A stretch of 64,000 bases of DNA from assembly GCF_015351475.1 (NCBI RefSeq), contig NZ_JADKPR010000009.1, forward strand, positions 1-64,000, in the 5' to 3' direction. Position numbers and translations under genes: made by a program. The notes beneath the pieces were generated by a model. It had not been told where the DNA came from, searched no databases, and saw only the letters and a program-made list of their open reading frames with translations. Shown here one piece after another: positions 56,060-64,000 of the stretch. Position 1 is the stretch's first letter; every line of letters starts with the position of its first letter. The DNA is from Flavobacterium sp. HJJ (GTDB lineage: Bacteria > Bacteroidota > Bacteroidia > Flavobacteriales > Flavobacteriaceae).

Positions 56060-59000
56060 ATGAATATACCTCTTGAAATTCAAGAAGCAATAAAAAATAA
56101 TAGACTTGTGATTTTTGCAGGTTCTGGTTTATCTACAAAATTCAAATTGCCGTCTTGGAAAGAATTAACAAAGAATGTAATAAATAATATAAATGAAAAA
56201 AAATTTGATGATTTACTCCCAGTCTTAGAAAGTGGAATATTAACTCCAATTGAAGTTTTAGATAAGATTCAAAGTGAACATACAAAAGTTCGTTCCTACA
56301 TAAAGCAAAACTTTAAAATAGATAAAAATCAGGACTTTTTATTACATAAAAAAATCTTAGAAGTAACTGATGCAATAATTACAACCAATTATGATAATGC
56401 TTTTGAGGAAGCTTGTTCAAATTCGATTATTCCTTCGAAATCTACTTCTAATTTTAACATTAGCGAAATAACTAAATCAAGTAAATCTTACATTTTCAAA
56501 CTACACGGCTGTTATACAGAACCAGATAATTGTATTATTTTTAGTGATGATTATAGGAAATTATATGGCGGTGACACTTCATCTAAAGAAAAGCTAAAAT
56601 CTATTTTTATAAACAAAACGATTCTTTTCGTAGGTTTCAGCTTCAATGACCCTGACATAAACTTGATTTTTTCAAGTCTAGATACAATTTTTGATAATCA
56701 CAATCATCATTATATTTTAACAAAAGAAGAAAATGGTTTTGAAAAGTATAAATTTCTAAAGTCTTTGATTATTCAGGATTATGAAACCGACATTGATACC
56801 TTTTTTGAAAATTGTTTAGATTTTAAAAAAGAATTAAAAAATTCTTTTGACGAAATTGCAATAACCAACAAGAAAGAATTTTCTAAAATACCTAGAATTG
56901 CTTTTTTGAAGCCACTACCTTTAGACCTCTTACTTGATTCAGAGTTATCAGTAATAGAAAATTGTCTAGATGATCTAAACATCAATCTCTTTACAGGCTA
57001 TTTAAATACTAGGACCTTAGAGTCGATAGATGATTATGATATTCTAATAATTGCAACAAAAGTATTTAAGGATAAACTATATATTGAAGATGACAATCTC
57101 AAAAGCGATTTAATGACTGCAGAAGAGATTTGCAATCACATTCCAAATGATAAAATTCCAATAATATTTATCACAAATGATAAAATTGAACTTGTTTCAA
57201 ATTTCCATACTATTAATATATCTACATACAAAAGAGCTATAATAAGAAAATTTGCCTATAAAGCTTTAAGAAACAAAGATTTAGAATTCAATCCTAATGA
57301 AGAAATTTCAATTGGATTGTCTAAACTGACAACGTTAGAGTTCACAAAAGGTTCTTCAAAAAAATCATCAATATATTCGAACAATAGGGTTTTGGATATT
57401 GGTGAAAAATCACTCAAAAATATAATTGGAAGAACTGAAGAACAAGCATCTATAATCTCAAAACTTCATAACATCGTTCGAAGTAATAAGGTTTTAAATA
57501 TTAAGGCTTCAGGAGGAACAGGGAAAACAACATTAATTAAAAAAGTCTCTTATGAATTATATAATAGAGGATATTTTAAAGAAGGGGTTTCATTTAATTC
57601 TTGTGAAAACATAAAAAGCCTTGAGGACTTTGAAGAACTTCTGAATGATGCTTTTAATTTAAGGAATATTATAAATTTCAAAGAATACTTAATTGAAAAC
57701 TATAGCTCAAGAAAATTAGATGCTCTTATCATATTAGATAATTTTGAAACTGTTGCTAACTCATTGAATGATTTAGAATATAATGAAGTTATAGATTTAA
57801 TTAAGTTTGCTACAGATTTTGCAAATATTGTCATTACTTCTAGAGAAAAAATTCCGAATTTAGATGATTTTGAAGACTTATATTCTTTAGCTCCCCTAGC
57901 CACAGATGATGCTTTATCTTTATTTGAATTAGATTATGGTAAAGTAGAAAACGAGTCAGAAATAAGAATATTAAGACAAGAAATATTAGAAGAATTACTC
58001 AATAATAATCCTTTAGCAATAAAATTAGTAACGAAATCAAGAACAAGATTTAAACATATTTCAGAGCTTCGTGATCAAATAAAAGAACATTTTTTTGAGT
58101 CTCTAAACGAAGATTTTTCTTCTGTATTTAAGCATAAAGCTGATCTAAACATAGAAAGAACTAAATCAATTTATCAATCAATCAATTATTCATATACAAC
58201 ACTAAATTCTAAAGAAAAAATTGCGTTTGAACTTTTGAGTCTTTTCCCTGATGGAATTGGTTTATCTAACTTTAAAAAGTGTTTTGAGAAAAAAACATCA
58301 TCAAATAATATAAGCGATAAAGAATTACGAATATTACGTAACAAATCTCTTGTCGAGGACTACAATGGCACTCTACAACTACAACCAATAATTCGAAGAT
58401 TTGCAGAATACCAGTTCTCAAAAAAACAAAATGAGTCTAAACAAATATATTGTTTAGACGCCTATATGTTTAATTGCCATATACTTGAATTAATTGAATT
58501 GATTGAAAGAAAGAAAAATACTTCTGAAGCTTTAAAAGTTTACAATTATTTTAAAAATAATCTGCTAAATGTATTTAGCTACATACCAAATATACAATTA
58601 CAAGAAAAAGGACCAGTTCCAGAAAAAAAGTACTTATTAAATTACATTTATGATTTAGAAGATTTCATAGTTAATGAAAAACAGATAAAAGAATTTTACA
58701 AAAAATTAAATTCAACTAAAGAATATTTTAATGATTTGCCACACGCAGAAACTTTAATTAAGGTAATCAAGCTTAATAAAACATATTTTTTTGAAGAATT
58801 TGAAAATTCCTATTCGCAACTATCCCTTTTATTTACACCTGAAGAATTGGAAAATAGAAATTTGAAAAATGAAGAATATATAGAGAGCAGATACAAGAAT
58901 ATTATAGCAAGTATACATAATATGGAGGGTCATACAATCAGTAAAATAAAATCTCATATTGCCAATGATGATTTTTCTCAATATTTAGACGCTAGCTTTT

Positions 59001-59599
59001 TTTATCTAGGTATTCCAAACACTATCTCAAGACAAAAGGATGGCTTTTATTTTTTTGAATATGAATTAATGTTTAATCGTTTAAATGTAGAACAACTAGA
59101 GAACTATATAAGCTCATTATATCTTGAAGAACATTTAGAGATAATGCAATCAACTTATACTCTATCTAAAATTAAAAAAATTGATAGAAAAGAGTTAAAT
59201 AAGTTGGTTGTAACTAATCCATATACAAAAGGTTTAAAAGATTTAATGCTTGCATTTATTTCTGATTCTATAGACGAAAAACATTTGTTATTTAAAAAAG
59301 CTTTACACAACTTGTCTCATATAAAATATTACTATTTAGAAGCACTTTATTTTTATTGCAAATACTTAAAGGAATCTAAAAACGACGAATATGATAAATA
59401 CATAAATGAAGGATTAGAATTAAGCAAAAAGTATTATTATAGATACATTCATCATTTATTCGATAATTTATACAATAACAAAAACAGTGATTATAGCTTC
59501 ACTTACTCGTTTTATCCAGTTAATGAATTAGAAGAATATGTAAATAAACATAATGAAAAATGGGAAAAAACTTTTAAAGAAAGAGCGACAGATTACTAA
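56060..59599 (+). CDS. SIR2-STAND NTPase, probable anti-phage defence protein (Avs5-like)
   Basis: A single 1179-aa protein. Residues 1-255 are a SIR2-like NADase domain (FAGSGLST 19-26, TTNYDNAFE 108-116, His149 in KLHG, FVGFSFNDPDI 190-200). Residues ~278-400 form a second alpha/beta domain with alternating strands (RIAFLKPLPLD, YDILIIATKVF, IPIIFITND). An NB-ARC/STAND ATPase follows (IIGRTEEQ, Walker A KASGGTGKTTL 482-492, Walker B ALIILD 555-560, IVITSRE), then ~550 residues of helical repeat-like sequence. SIR2-STAND proteins such as AVAST type 5 sense phage proteins and deplete NAD+ to abort infection. It is a solitary gene, and its AT content looks higher than that of flanking core genes. 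Exact subtype not determined. Confidence 0.85.
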   Translation: MNIPLEIQEAIKNNRLVIFAGSGLSTKFKLPSWKELTKNVINNINEKKFDDLLPVLESGILTPIEVLDKIQSEHTKVRSYIKQNFKIDKNQDFLLHKKILEVTDAIITTNYDNAFEEACSNSIIPSKSTSNFNISEITKSSKSYIFKLHGCYTEPDNCIIFSDDYRKLYGGDTSSKEKLKSIFINKTILFVGFSFNDPDINLIFSSLDTIFDNHNHHYILTKEENGFEKYKFLKSLIIQDYETDIDTFFENCLDFKKELKNSFDEIAITNKKEFSKIPRIAFLKPLPLDLLLDSELSVIENCLDDLNINLFTGYLNTRTLESIDDYDILIIATKVFKDKLYIEDDNLKSDLMTAEEICNHIPNDKIPIIFITNDKIELVSNFHTINISTYKRAIIRKFAYKALRNKDLEFNPNEEISIGLSKLTTLEFTKGSSKKSSIYSNNRVLDIGEKSLKNIIGRTEEQASIISKLHNIVRSNKVLNIKASGGTGKTTLIKKVSYELYNRGYFKEGVSFNSCENIKSLEDFEELLNDAFNLRNIINFKEYLIENYSSRKLDALIILDNFETVANSLNDLEYNEVIDLIKFATDFANIVITSREKIPNLDDFEDLYSLAPLATDDALSLFELDYGKVENESEIRILRQEILEELLNNNPLAIKLVTKSRTRFKHISELRDQIKEHFFESLNEDFSSVFKHKADLNIERTKSIYQSINYSYTTLNSKEKIAFELLSLFPDGIGLSNFKKCFEKKTSSNNISDKELRILRNKSLVEDYNGTLQLQPIIRRFAEYQFSKKQNESKQIYCLDAYMFNCHILELIELIERKKNTSEALKVYNYFKNNLLNVFSYIPNIQLQEKGPVPEKKYLLNYIYDLEDFIVNEKQIKEFYKKLNSTKEYFNDLPHAETLIKVIKLNKTYFFEEFENSYSQLSLLFTPEELENRNLKNEEYIESRYKNIIASIHNMEGHTISKIKSHIANDDFSQYLDASFFYLGIPNTISRQKDGFYFFEYELMFNRLNVEQLENYISSLYLEEHLEIMQSTYTLSKIKKIDRKELNKLVVTNPYTKGLKDLMLAFISDSIDEKHLLFKKALHNLSHIKYYYLEALYFYCKYLKESKNDEYDKYINEGLELSKKYYYRYIHHLFDNLYNNKNSDYSFTYSFYPVNELEEYVNKHNEKWEKTFKERATDY

Positions 59600-59677
59600 A
59601 TGATAATTGGTAAATCCTGATAACTGGATATCTTACTCCCCGCTCTCCTAAGTGTTCCCATAAAAAAACTACACTGC

Positions 59678-59711
59678 TGCGCAAATGTCTCTGACTTTGC
59701 GCATTTTTTTT
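59678..59711 (+). terminator. Terminator after the SIR2-STAND gene
   Basis: TGCGCAAA (59678-59685) pairs with TTTGCGCA (59696-59703) and is followed by T8. Confidence 0.8.
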
Positions 59712-59737
59712 ATGCTCTTATAAATTCTAAATCTCTT

Positions 59738-59755
59738 AAAAGTCTCCCGACTTTT
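59738..59755. repeat. Second copy of the AAAAGTC-TCCC-GACTTTT hairpin
   Basis: Identical over 18 nt to 28614-28631. Both copies stand just downstream of accessory (defence or mobile-type) genes. Confidence 0.55.
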
Positions 59756-60259
59756 TACCCGAACATCCTTGATATGTAACCCACATTAGCGCAGAAATTT
59801 TTTCTGTACCCGCAGAGAGATCGACAAAGCATATAAAAAAGCAACACGGGATTTTTATCGCAAAATATTCAAAAAAACCTTTTTTTCAAAAAAGGTGGTC
59901 TGTCAAAGTGGTTGAACGAGCACTTTCGAGCTACGGGAGGCAATTCAAGTGGCTGAACGGGTTGTCTTAGACTTAGGGAATACCAAAAGATTTGTCTTTT
60001 AGATTTTGTAAGAATGTTTTATTATCTTTCGAAAAGAAATAACACGTTATTGAATGATGCCAATTAACCCGATCGCGCGGATTTACTCCGTCAGTTCGCT
60101 ATCGCTCGGGTGTAATCCGTGTCCACAAAGACAAACCATAAAGCTAATTTTACATTATAAAAATGACATTAAATATAAATTATTCAAATCCTAAATTAAA
60201 CGGATAACCGATAATTGGAGCGAATATATAAGTTACTGTCAATTCTTAAACATACAGGA
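59756..60259. other. Non-coding stretch with short repeats
   Basis: About 500 bp without a credible gene. It contains a short direct repeat AGTGG(T/C)TGAACG (59907-59918 and 59948-59959), a CCTTTTTT/AAAAAAGG-type hairpin near 59878-59896, and a CAGTTCGCTATCG...AATCCGTGTC segment near 60091-60124 that has a partial counterpart near 63146-63178. These look like worn intergenic repeat material. Confidence 0.4.
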
Positions 60260-60358
60260 ATGAATAAAATCATATTTTTAACTTTTTGCCTTTTATTTTT
60301 ATCATGCAAAAAGATGAAGTTTGAATTTCAACATTATCCATTTCGTCAATGTTCTTAG
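60260..60358 (+). pseudogene. Truncated lipoprotein start
   Basis: A 32-codon frame with an obvious lipoprotein signal (MNKIIFLTFCLLFLSCKK) stops after 14 more residues. It is probably the 5' stump of a lost lipoprotein gene. The next gene is another lipoprotein but not a continuation. Confidence 0.4.
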
Positions 60359-60536
60359 CAAAATCAGTCAGGATATATAAAAGAAATATTTTCTGAAATT
60401 AAACTTGCGTCTTGCTAGTATTTTTCATTAGTTTTAGCATGATTAAAATGATCAAATGTGCCAGGAAATTATTGGTTTATTTTTTTATAAGATTATTTTA
60501 TTGTTTTCGTAGTTTTATAAAAAATAAACATTTATA

Positions 60537-61151
60537 ATGAAAAAAAATATTGTCTTTCTTCTGTTGTCCCTTAATATTTGTTTCTCATCGTGCAGCCGTG
60601 GAGTTTATCAAAAAGAAATTCTAACTCAAACAACTGGAATTGATTTTTCAAATGGAAAATGGCTTTTAGGAAATATAGATGCGGATTATAGTATCAAAGA
60701 CAAACTGACAAAAATAGTTGTTAAAGACTTTTCAAAGTATTTGAATAATAGATTAGTCAATTCTTCAAATGATAAGTCACTTTTAATTGCAAATAACATT
60801 CCCTTAAATCCAAGTAAATCTGTGATTTTAGATTTAAAAAAAGGAACAAATTATGATTATTTTATAAATATTAAATACCATAATGAGAATAGCCATTCTC
60901 TGAGTTCTATTGCTGGAAAATATATTGACAATTTTACAGTTGATCAATATTATTATGCAAAAAATTGGAATTATTATATTCTTCAATTAGAAGTTTATGA
61001 TTTAAATCTCGGTCAGATTATTTATTCTCAAAGAGTGCGTGGGACTTTGGGGGATAATGGCGGACTGACTACTTCAAAACCAATCAAAGGAATTATAATT
61101 GGCTGTTATCAAGTGATTATGAAAGATATTGCTATGAAGTCTCGAAATTAA
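60537..61151 (+). CDS. Lipoprotein of unknown function
   Basis: A 204-aa protein with a signal peptide and lipobox (LNICFSSCS). The body has an alternating strand/helix pattern (LTKIVVKDFSKYLNNRL, KGTNYDYFINIKYHNEN, YYILQLEVYDLNLGQIIYSQRV) that resembles small alpha/beta lipoproteins where a C-terminal part follows a request such as IYSQRVRGT. No motif that I can name. Stands between decayed sequence and the narK terminator. Confidence 0.65.
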   Translation: MKKNIVFLLLSLNICFSSCSRGVYQKEILTQTTGIDFSNGKWLLGNIDADYSIKDKLTKIVVKDFSKYLNNRLVNSSNDKSLLIANNIPLNPSKSVILDLKKGTNYDYFINIKYHNENSHSLSSIAGKYIDNFTVDQYYYAKNWNYYILQLEVYDLNLGQIIYSQRVRGTLGDNGGLTTSKPIKGIIIGCYQVIMKDIAMKSRN

Positions 61152-61318
61152 ATTTAGCCACGCTACTCCCTATTTCGTCCTAAAAAAAGTTTACACATTT
61201 ATATAATCATCCGAGTATTCTTCTTTTACAATTCAGTTAAACCCCGATATCACAGATTTGCAATCCGTATCGCAAAAAAAGCGATCTAAATTAATCTTAC
61301 CATAAAAATAACAAAAAA

Positions 61319-61350
61319 AGAAAGGCTGTCCTTATCCGGACAACCTTTCT
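61319..61350 (-). terminator. Terminator of the NarK-type gene
   Basis: AGAAAGG/CCTTTCT with an inner GTCC/GGAC stem (61319-61331 and 61338-61350). It lies 39 bp past the stop codon on the minus strand, trailed by T-rich sequence. Confidence 0.75.
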
Positions 61351-61389
61351 TTTTAAACAAAAACATATACTCTTTTTGTTTTTCCAGAT

Positions 61390-62772
61390 TTAAGATTTTA
61401 CTGTTTGATACACTAAATTCACACCAGCAGGTAATTTCACTTCTTCTTTATCTTTAACCAAAAGTTTTATAGCCAAAACTACAAATCCTGTCAATAAAAT
61501 AATGATTCCCAACACATAAAAAGCACTTGTGTAATCAATTAAATCCTTAGTTTGTGATACTCCACTTTCGTCAATCACATCTTTGGTAAATTTAACCGCT
61601 TTGGCTTTGAACAGGAAAGCAATCAACATCGCTCCTATATTCCCGCCTGCCCCTACAATTCCGGCAACACTGCCTACTGCTTTTGGATTTACAAATGGTA
61701 CCAAGCTGTATGTTGCTCCATTAGCCATTTTTAAACTCATTCCAAACAAGAACATTAAAAAGATAGCAACTCCCAATTGATTTGTCATTCCAAAGAAAAT
61801 AACACCTACACCTTCTATAAGAAGCAGTAACGCAAGCAATAAATTTTTTCCCGAAAAACCATATCTCTTACCAACTTTGTCAGCAACTATTCCTCCTAAT
61901 GGTCTTGCAAAAAGATTGATTAATCCAAAAATACCTGCGCAGATTCCTGCCGTTTTCAAAGTAGCTCCAAAAGTATCCGTAAAATAAATAGGAGCAAAAT
62001 TATCAATAGTGATCTCAACACCAAAACAAGCTGCATAAGCAATGGTCAAAACCCAAGTACGGTAATCTTTTACAGCCAACATAAAGGTATTTTCTTTATT
62101 CGCTGTTTCTATTCCAAGTTCTTTATAGTTACCATTTGGCAAATCTTTGGTAAATCTGAAATATAAAAAAGCAAAAACCAATAACATCACTCCAGGAACA
62201 ATCATGGCATATCTCCAGCTGTCCTCCTTAGTACACACTCCTAATCCCACAAATCCTGCTGCAATAAGAGGCATGGTAATATTAGCCAGACCAGCACCTG
62301 CATTTCCAAATCCTCCTGCCGTAGCGTTGGCAGTTCCTTTAATGGACGGGGCAAACATTACCGAAGTATGAAACTGCGTGATAACAAAAGAAGCACCAAT
62401 AACTCCAATAGCTAATCTAAAAAACAGGAAACTCTCATATGTTTGTGAAGTACCAATCAGTAAAACCGGTACGGAACAGATCACTAATAACCAAGTATAA
62501 ATTATTCTTGGTCCAAATTTATCGACTAATCGGCCTATTAATAATCTGGCGATGATGGTTGCCGATACCGATGCAATTTGAATGTTACCTAATTGGTCTT
62601 TTGTCAGGTGCAATTGCTCTTTGGCGATCGGCATAAGTGATGCCATACCAAACCATGCAAAAAAGCAAAAGAAAAATGTTAACCATGTAATGTGGAAGGT
62701 ACGCATCTGAACTCCTTTTCCACTAAAAATGTTTAAACTCGAAAGCGGTTGATTTGTTGAAATTGAACTCAT
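61390..62772 (-). CDS. Nitrate/nitrite transporter, NarK/NNP family
   Basis: A 460-aa MFS protein with about 12 membrane segments. MRTFHITWLTFFFCFFAWFGMASLMP begins the fold, ATAGGFGNAGAGLANITMP is the NNP nitrate-signature region and GANIGAML-type Gly-rich sequence (GIVGAGGNIGAMLIAF) is the second. It should import nitrate or export nitrite. No nitrate reductase lies within the window, so its metabolic partner is elsewhere. The upstream region carries direct repeats and a hairpin. Confidence 0.9.
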   Translation of the reverse strand: MSSISTNQPLSSLNIFSGKGVQMRTFHITWLTFFFCFFAWFGMASLMPIAKEQLHLTKDQLGNIQIASVSATIIARLLIGRLVDKFGPRIIYTWLLVICSVPVLLIGTSQTYESFLFFRLAIGVIGASFVITQFHTSVMFAPSIKGTANATAGGFGNAGAGLANITMPLIAAGFVGLGVCTKEDSWRYAMIVPGVMLLVFAFLYFRFTKDLPNGNYKELGIETANKENTFMLAVKDYRTWVLTIAYAACFGVEITIDNFAPIYFTDTFGATLKTAGICAGIFGLINLFARPLGGIVADKVGKRYGFSGKNLLLALLLLIEGVGVIFFGMTNQLGVAIFLMFLFGMSLKMANGATYSLVPFVNPKAVGSVAGIVGAGGNIGAMLIAFLFKAKAVKFTKDVIDESGVSQTKDLIDYTSAFYVLGIIILLTGFVVLAIKLLVKDKEEVKLPAGVNLVYQTVKS

Positions 62773-62811
62773 ATCAAAAAAATTTAATCGTTTAGTATTG
62801 TTTATCTTTTC

Positions 62812-62934
62812 TAAGTATCAAACTCACGTCTAAGTATTTTACTTATCTACAAGGCAAAATTAAAGGCTTTGTTTGGAACAAAAACTGCCAAAACGCAGTT
62901 TTTCAAAAAAAATTAAGTATTTATACGTAAGTAT
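62812..62934 (-). promoter_or_regulatory. Four TAAGTAT repeats upstream of the NarK gene
   Basis: TAAGTAT occurs at 62812, 62831, 62914 and 62928, all in the same direction, in the narK promoter region. The outer two pairs are 19 and 14 bp apart. They could be half sites for a regulator. None is a recognised FNR/NarL site. Confidence 0.4.
62880..62903 (-). promoter_or_regulatory. Hairpin in the narK leader, possible attenuator
   Basis: AAAAACTGC (62880-62888) pairs with GCAGTTTTT (62895-62903) around a 6-nt loop. On the transcribed strand it ends in a T-run. It lies ~110 bp before the narK start, where a terminator-like hairpin could regulate expression, or mark the end of an upstream transcript. 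Confidence 0.4.
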
Positions 62935-63035
62935 ATTGATTTAAATAAATTTCAACAACCCCCTCAACAAATAAAAATGCAGATGGCAGATTTTAACAGG
63001 AGCGATCAATCTCATTAAGTTAAGCTTTAATTCGC

Positions 63036-63093
63036 TCTCGCAAAGGCGCAAGGCCGCAAAGTTAAAATCGGGTTTCTTTGCGACTTTGCGAGA
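63036..63093. repeat. Nested hairpin repeat of CGCAAAG type
   Basis: Outer arms TCTCGCAAAG (63036-63045) and CTTTGCGAGA (63084-63093), inner arms CGCAAAG (63055-63061) and CTTTGCG (63076-63082). Such CGCAAAG-based foldbacks are common as intergenic repeats in Flavobacteria. Only this copy is in the window. Confidence 0.5.
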
Positions 63094-63215
63094 ATTATTT
63101 TTAGACAAAGTGTAGTAAGAAGTCCTAAACTTAATGATATTGCGCAAACGATAGCGAACTGAAGAAGCAATCCGTGTCAGTAAAGACAGCCAATCAAGTT
63201 AATTTTTCACAACAA

Positions 63216-63250
63216 AAAAAGCCACAAGAAATTCACTCTTGCAGCTTTTT
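63216..63250 (-). terminator. Terminator downstream of the SRPBCC gene
   Basis: AAAAAGC and CAAGA (63216-63229) pair with TCTTG and GCTTTTT (63237-63250). It can act on the minus strand for the SRPBCC gene and also on the plus strand. Confidence 0.6.
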
Positions 63251-63379
63251 GTATTTGTAAAGGTTATAATTATATATAATTTTTTGTTCCCTCATAAGTT
63301 ACAAACTTCAGAGAGTTGTTTATACAAATCATTTGCTCCTTTTTTTAATCTAGCCTTAAAAACTTGTTGCAAACCAAAA

Positions 63380-63901
63380 TTACAAATTGGTTTTCGCATA
63401 TGTAACTAAACCATCTAACCAATCTTGATGACCATTTATCATTGGATTGGGTTTTGCATTGGCTAAGTCTATAGCAGGCTTACCAATTTGACTTTCTTGA
63501 GTAAGGATGCGTACACGATTTCCAGATAAATCTTCGATTAACCAAGCATGGATAACGTCTAATCGGGTTTCGGAATCTCCCTCTGCCCAGCCGTGCCAAG
63601 CTAAACGAGCTGCCTCTCCTTTTACCAATGGCACAAACTCTGTAATTTGGGCTTCGATTGGAAATCCAAAAGTTTTAAATCGAAATCTAGCATTTGGATA
63701 CAACTCAGTGATTGCAGGTTCATCGAATTCAATATCACTTGAGTTTTGATAATATTTTGGCCAGATGAAGGGATTAACCAGTAACGATCAAATCTGATTT
63801 GTATTTAAGCCTTTTACAATAACTTCATTTGAACAGAAATTATCTGTACTGCCCGGTGTATATTGATTAGGGAAAACGATCGCATTTTGTTTCTCGTACA
63901 T
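63380..63901 (-). pseudogene. SRPBCC-family protein interrupted by a TGA stop
   Basis: Read from ATG 63901 the frame has 173 codons with a single in-frame TGA at 63788-63790. Before it: MYEKQNAIVFPNQYTPG and NEVIVKGLNTNQI. After it: SLLVNPFIWPKYYQNSSDIE, FRFKTFGFPIEAQITEFVPL, AARLAWHGWAEGD. This is the START/SRPBCC fold (polyketide-cyclase/AHSA1-like). Trp is usual at this point (NQIW), so TGG to TGA is likely. Downstream frame from 63703 alone would lack the N-terminal helix. Confidence 0.7.
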
Positions 63902-64000
63902 ATTTTTTTTACTTTAATCTATTGATTTATAATACTATTATTTTTATAGTTGCGAAATTAGATAACTACCCATAACTTTGCAATAACTATCATAAAGGAT
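63902..64000. other. Upstream region of the SRPBCC gene
   Basis: AT-rich with no gene. ATAGTTGC near 63950 and GCAATAACTAT near 63981 give a loose inverted repeat that could be a regulator site. The sequence then ends. Confidence 0.3.

Noticed and set aside
63788..63790. TGA read as tryptophan (code change)
   Set aside because: All other genes here use TGG for Trp and many end in TGA, so a nonsense mutation or sequence error is simpler.

Overview
The window looks like a chromosomal segment of a Flavobacterium-like member of the Bacteroidota. The signs are low GC content, a type IX secretion C-terminal sorting domain at the left edge, -7 promoter boxes of the TAnnTTTG kind, a FecI/FecR/TonB-receptor set, a small histone-H1-like protein, and gyrA, clpC, smpB and thrABC of flavobacterial type.

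Left part (0.4-10.6 kb): a glucuronate utilisation cluster. A LacI-type regulator is divergent from kdgK, kdgA, an SDR oxidoreductase in the UxuB role, uxuA, a GH3 beta-glucosidase broken by a frameshift, uxaC and a hexuronate MFS transporter. Together they take hexuronate in, isomerise, reduce and dehydrate it to KDG, then phosphorylate and cleave it. Two matching palindromes in the divergent promoter are good operator candidates.

10.6-26.4 kb: housekeeping and envelope genes. These include an M1 peptidase, a mutarotase-like epimerase, two GNAT acetyltransferases, a VF530 protein, smpB, a VanX-like dipeptidase, a repeat-containing lipoprotein, a sigma/anti-sigma/TonB-receptor trio, and a set consisting of an OB-fold protein, a DUF5777 barrel, a cytochrome c lipoprotein and a YceI protein.

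26.4-32.8 kb: a decayed genomic island at the 3' end of tRNA-Arg. A tRNA-Arg 3' fragment at 27026 repeats the live tRNA end at 32727. Between them lie gene remnants (an unidentified minus-strand gene, HNH endonuclease, HTH fragment, AraC fragment, serine recombinase C-terminus) and an intact-looking three-gene hipB-hipS-hipT-like toxin-antitoxin module. That module has three evenly spaced operator palindromes and is flanked by a 59-bp direct repeat of a histone-H1-like gene end. A thioesterase pseudogene lies just outside the island.

32.7-55.7 kb: a tRNA Ser-Pro-Arg cluster, thiolase, an NlpC/P60 hydrolase, two paralogous TPR proteins, gyrA, clpC, a RimB-RimK fusion, a DUF421 protein, pit plus its DUF47 partner, hutH, and thrA-thrB-thrC preceded by a Thr-rich leader peptide that suggests attenuation.

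55.7-64 kb: a large SIR2-STAND probable anti-phage defence gene, decayed sequence, lipoproteins, a NarK-type transporter, and a SRPBCC gene interrupted by one TGA.

A family of structured intergenic repeats (three copies with conserved flanks but different, compensating stems) and several other hairpin repeats are scattered through the window. All calls come from reading the sequence. No database search was run.
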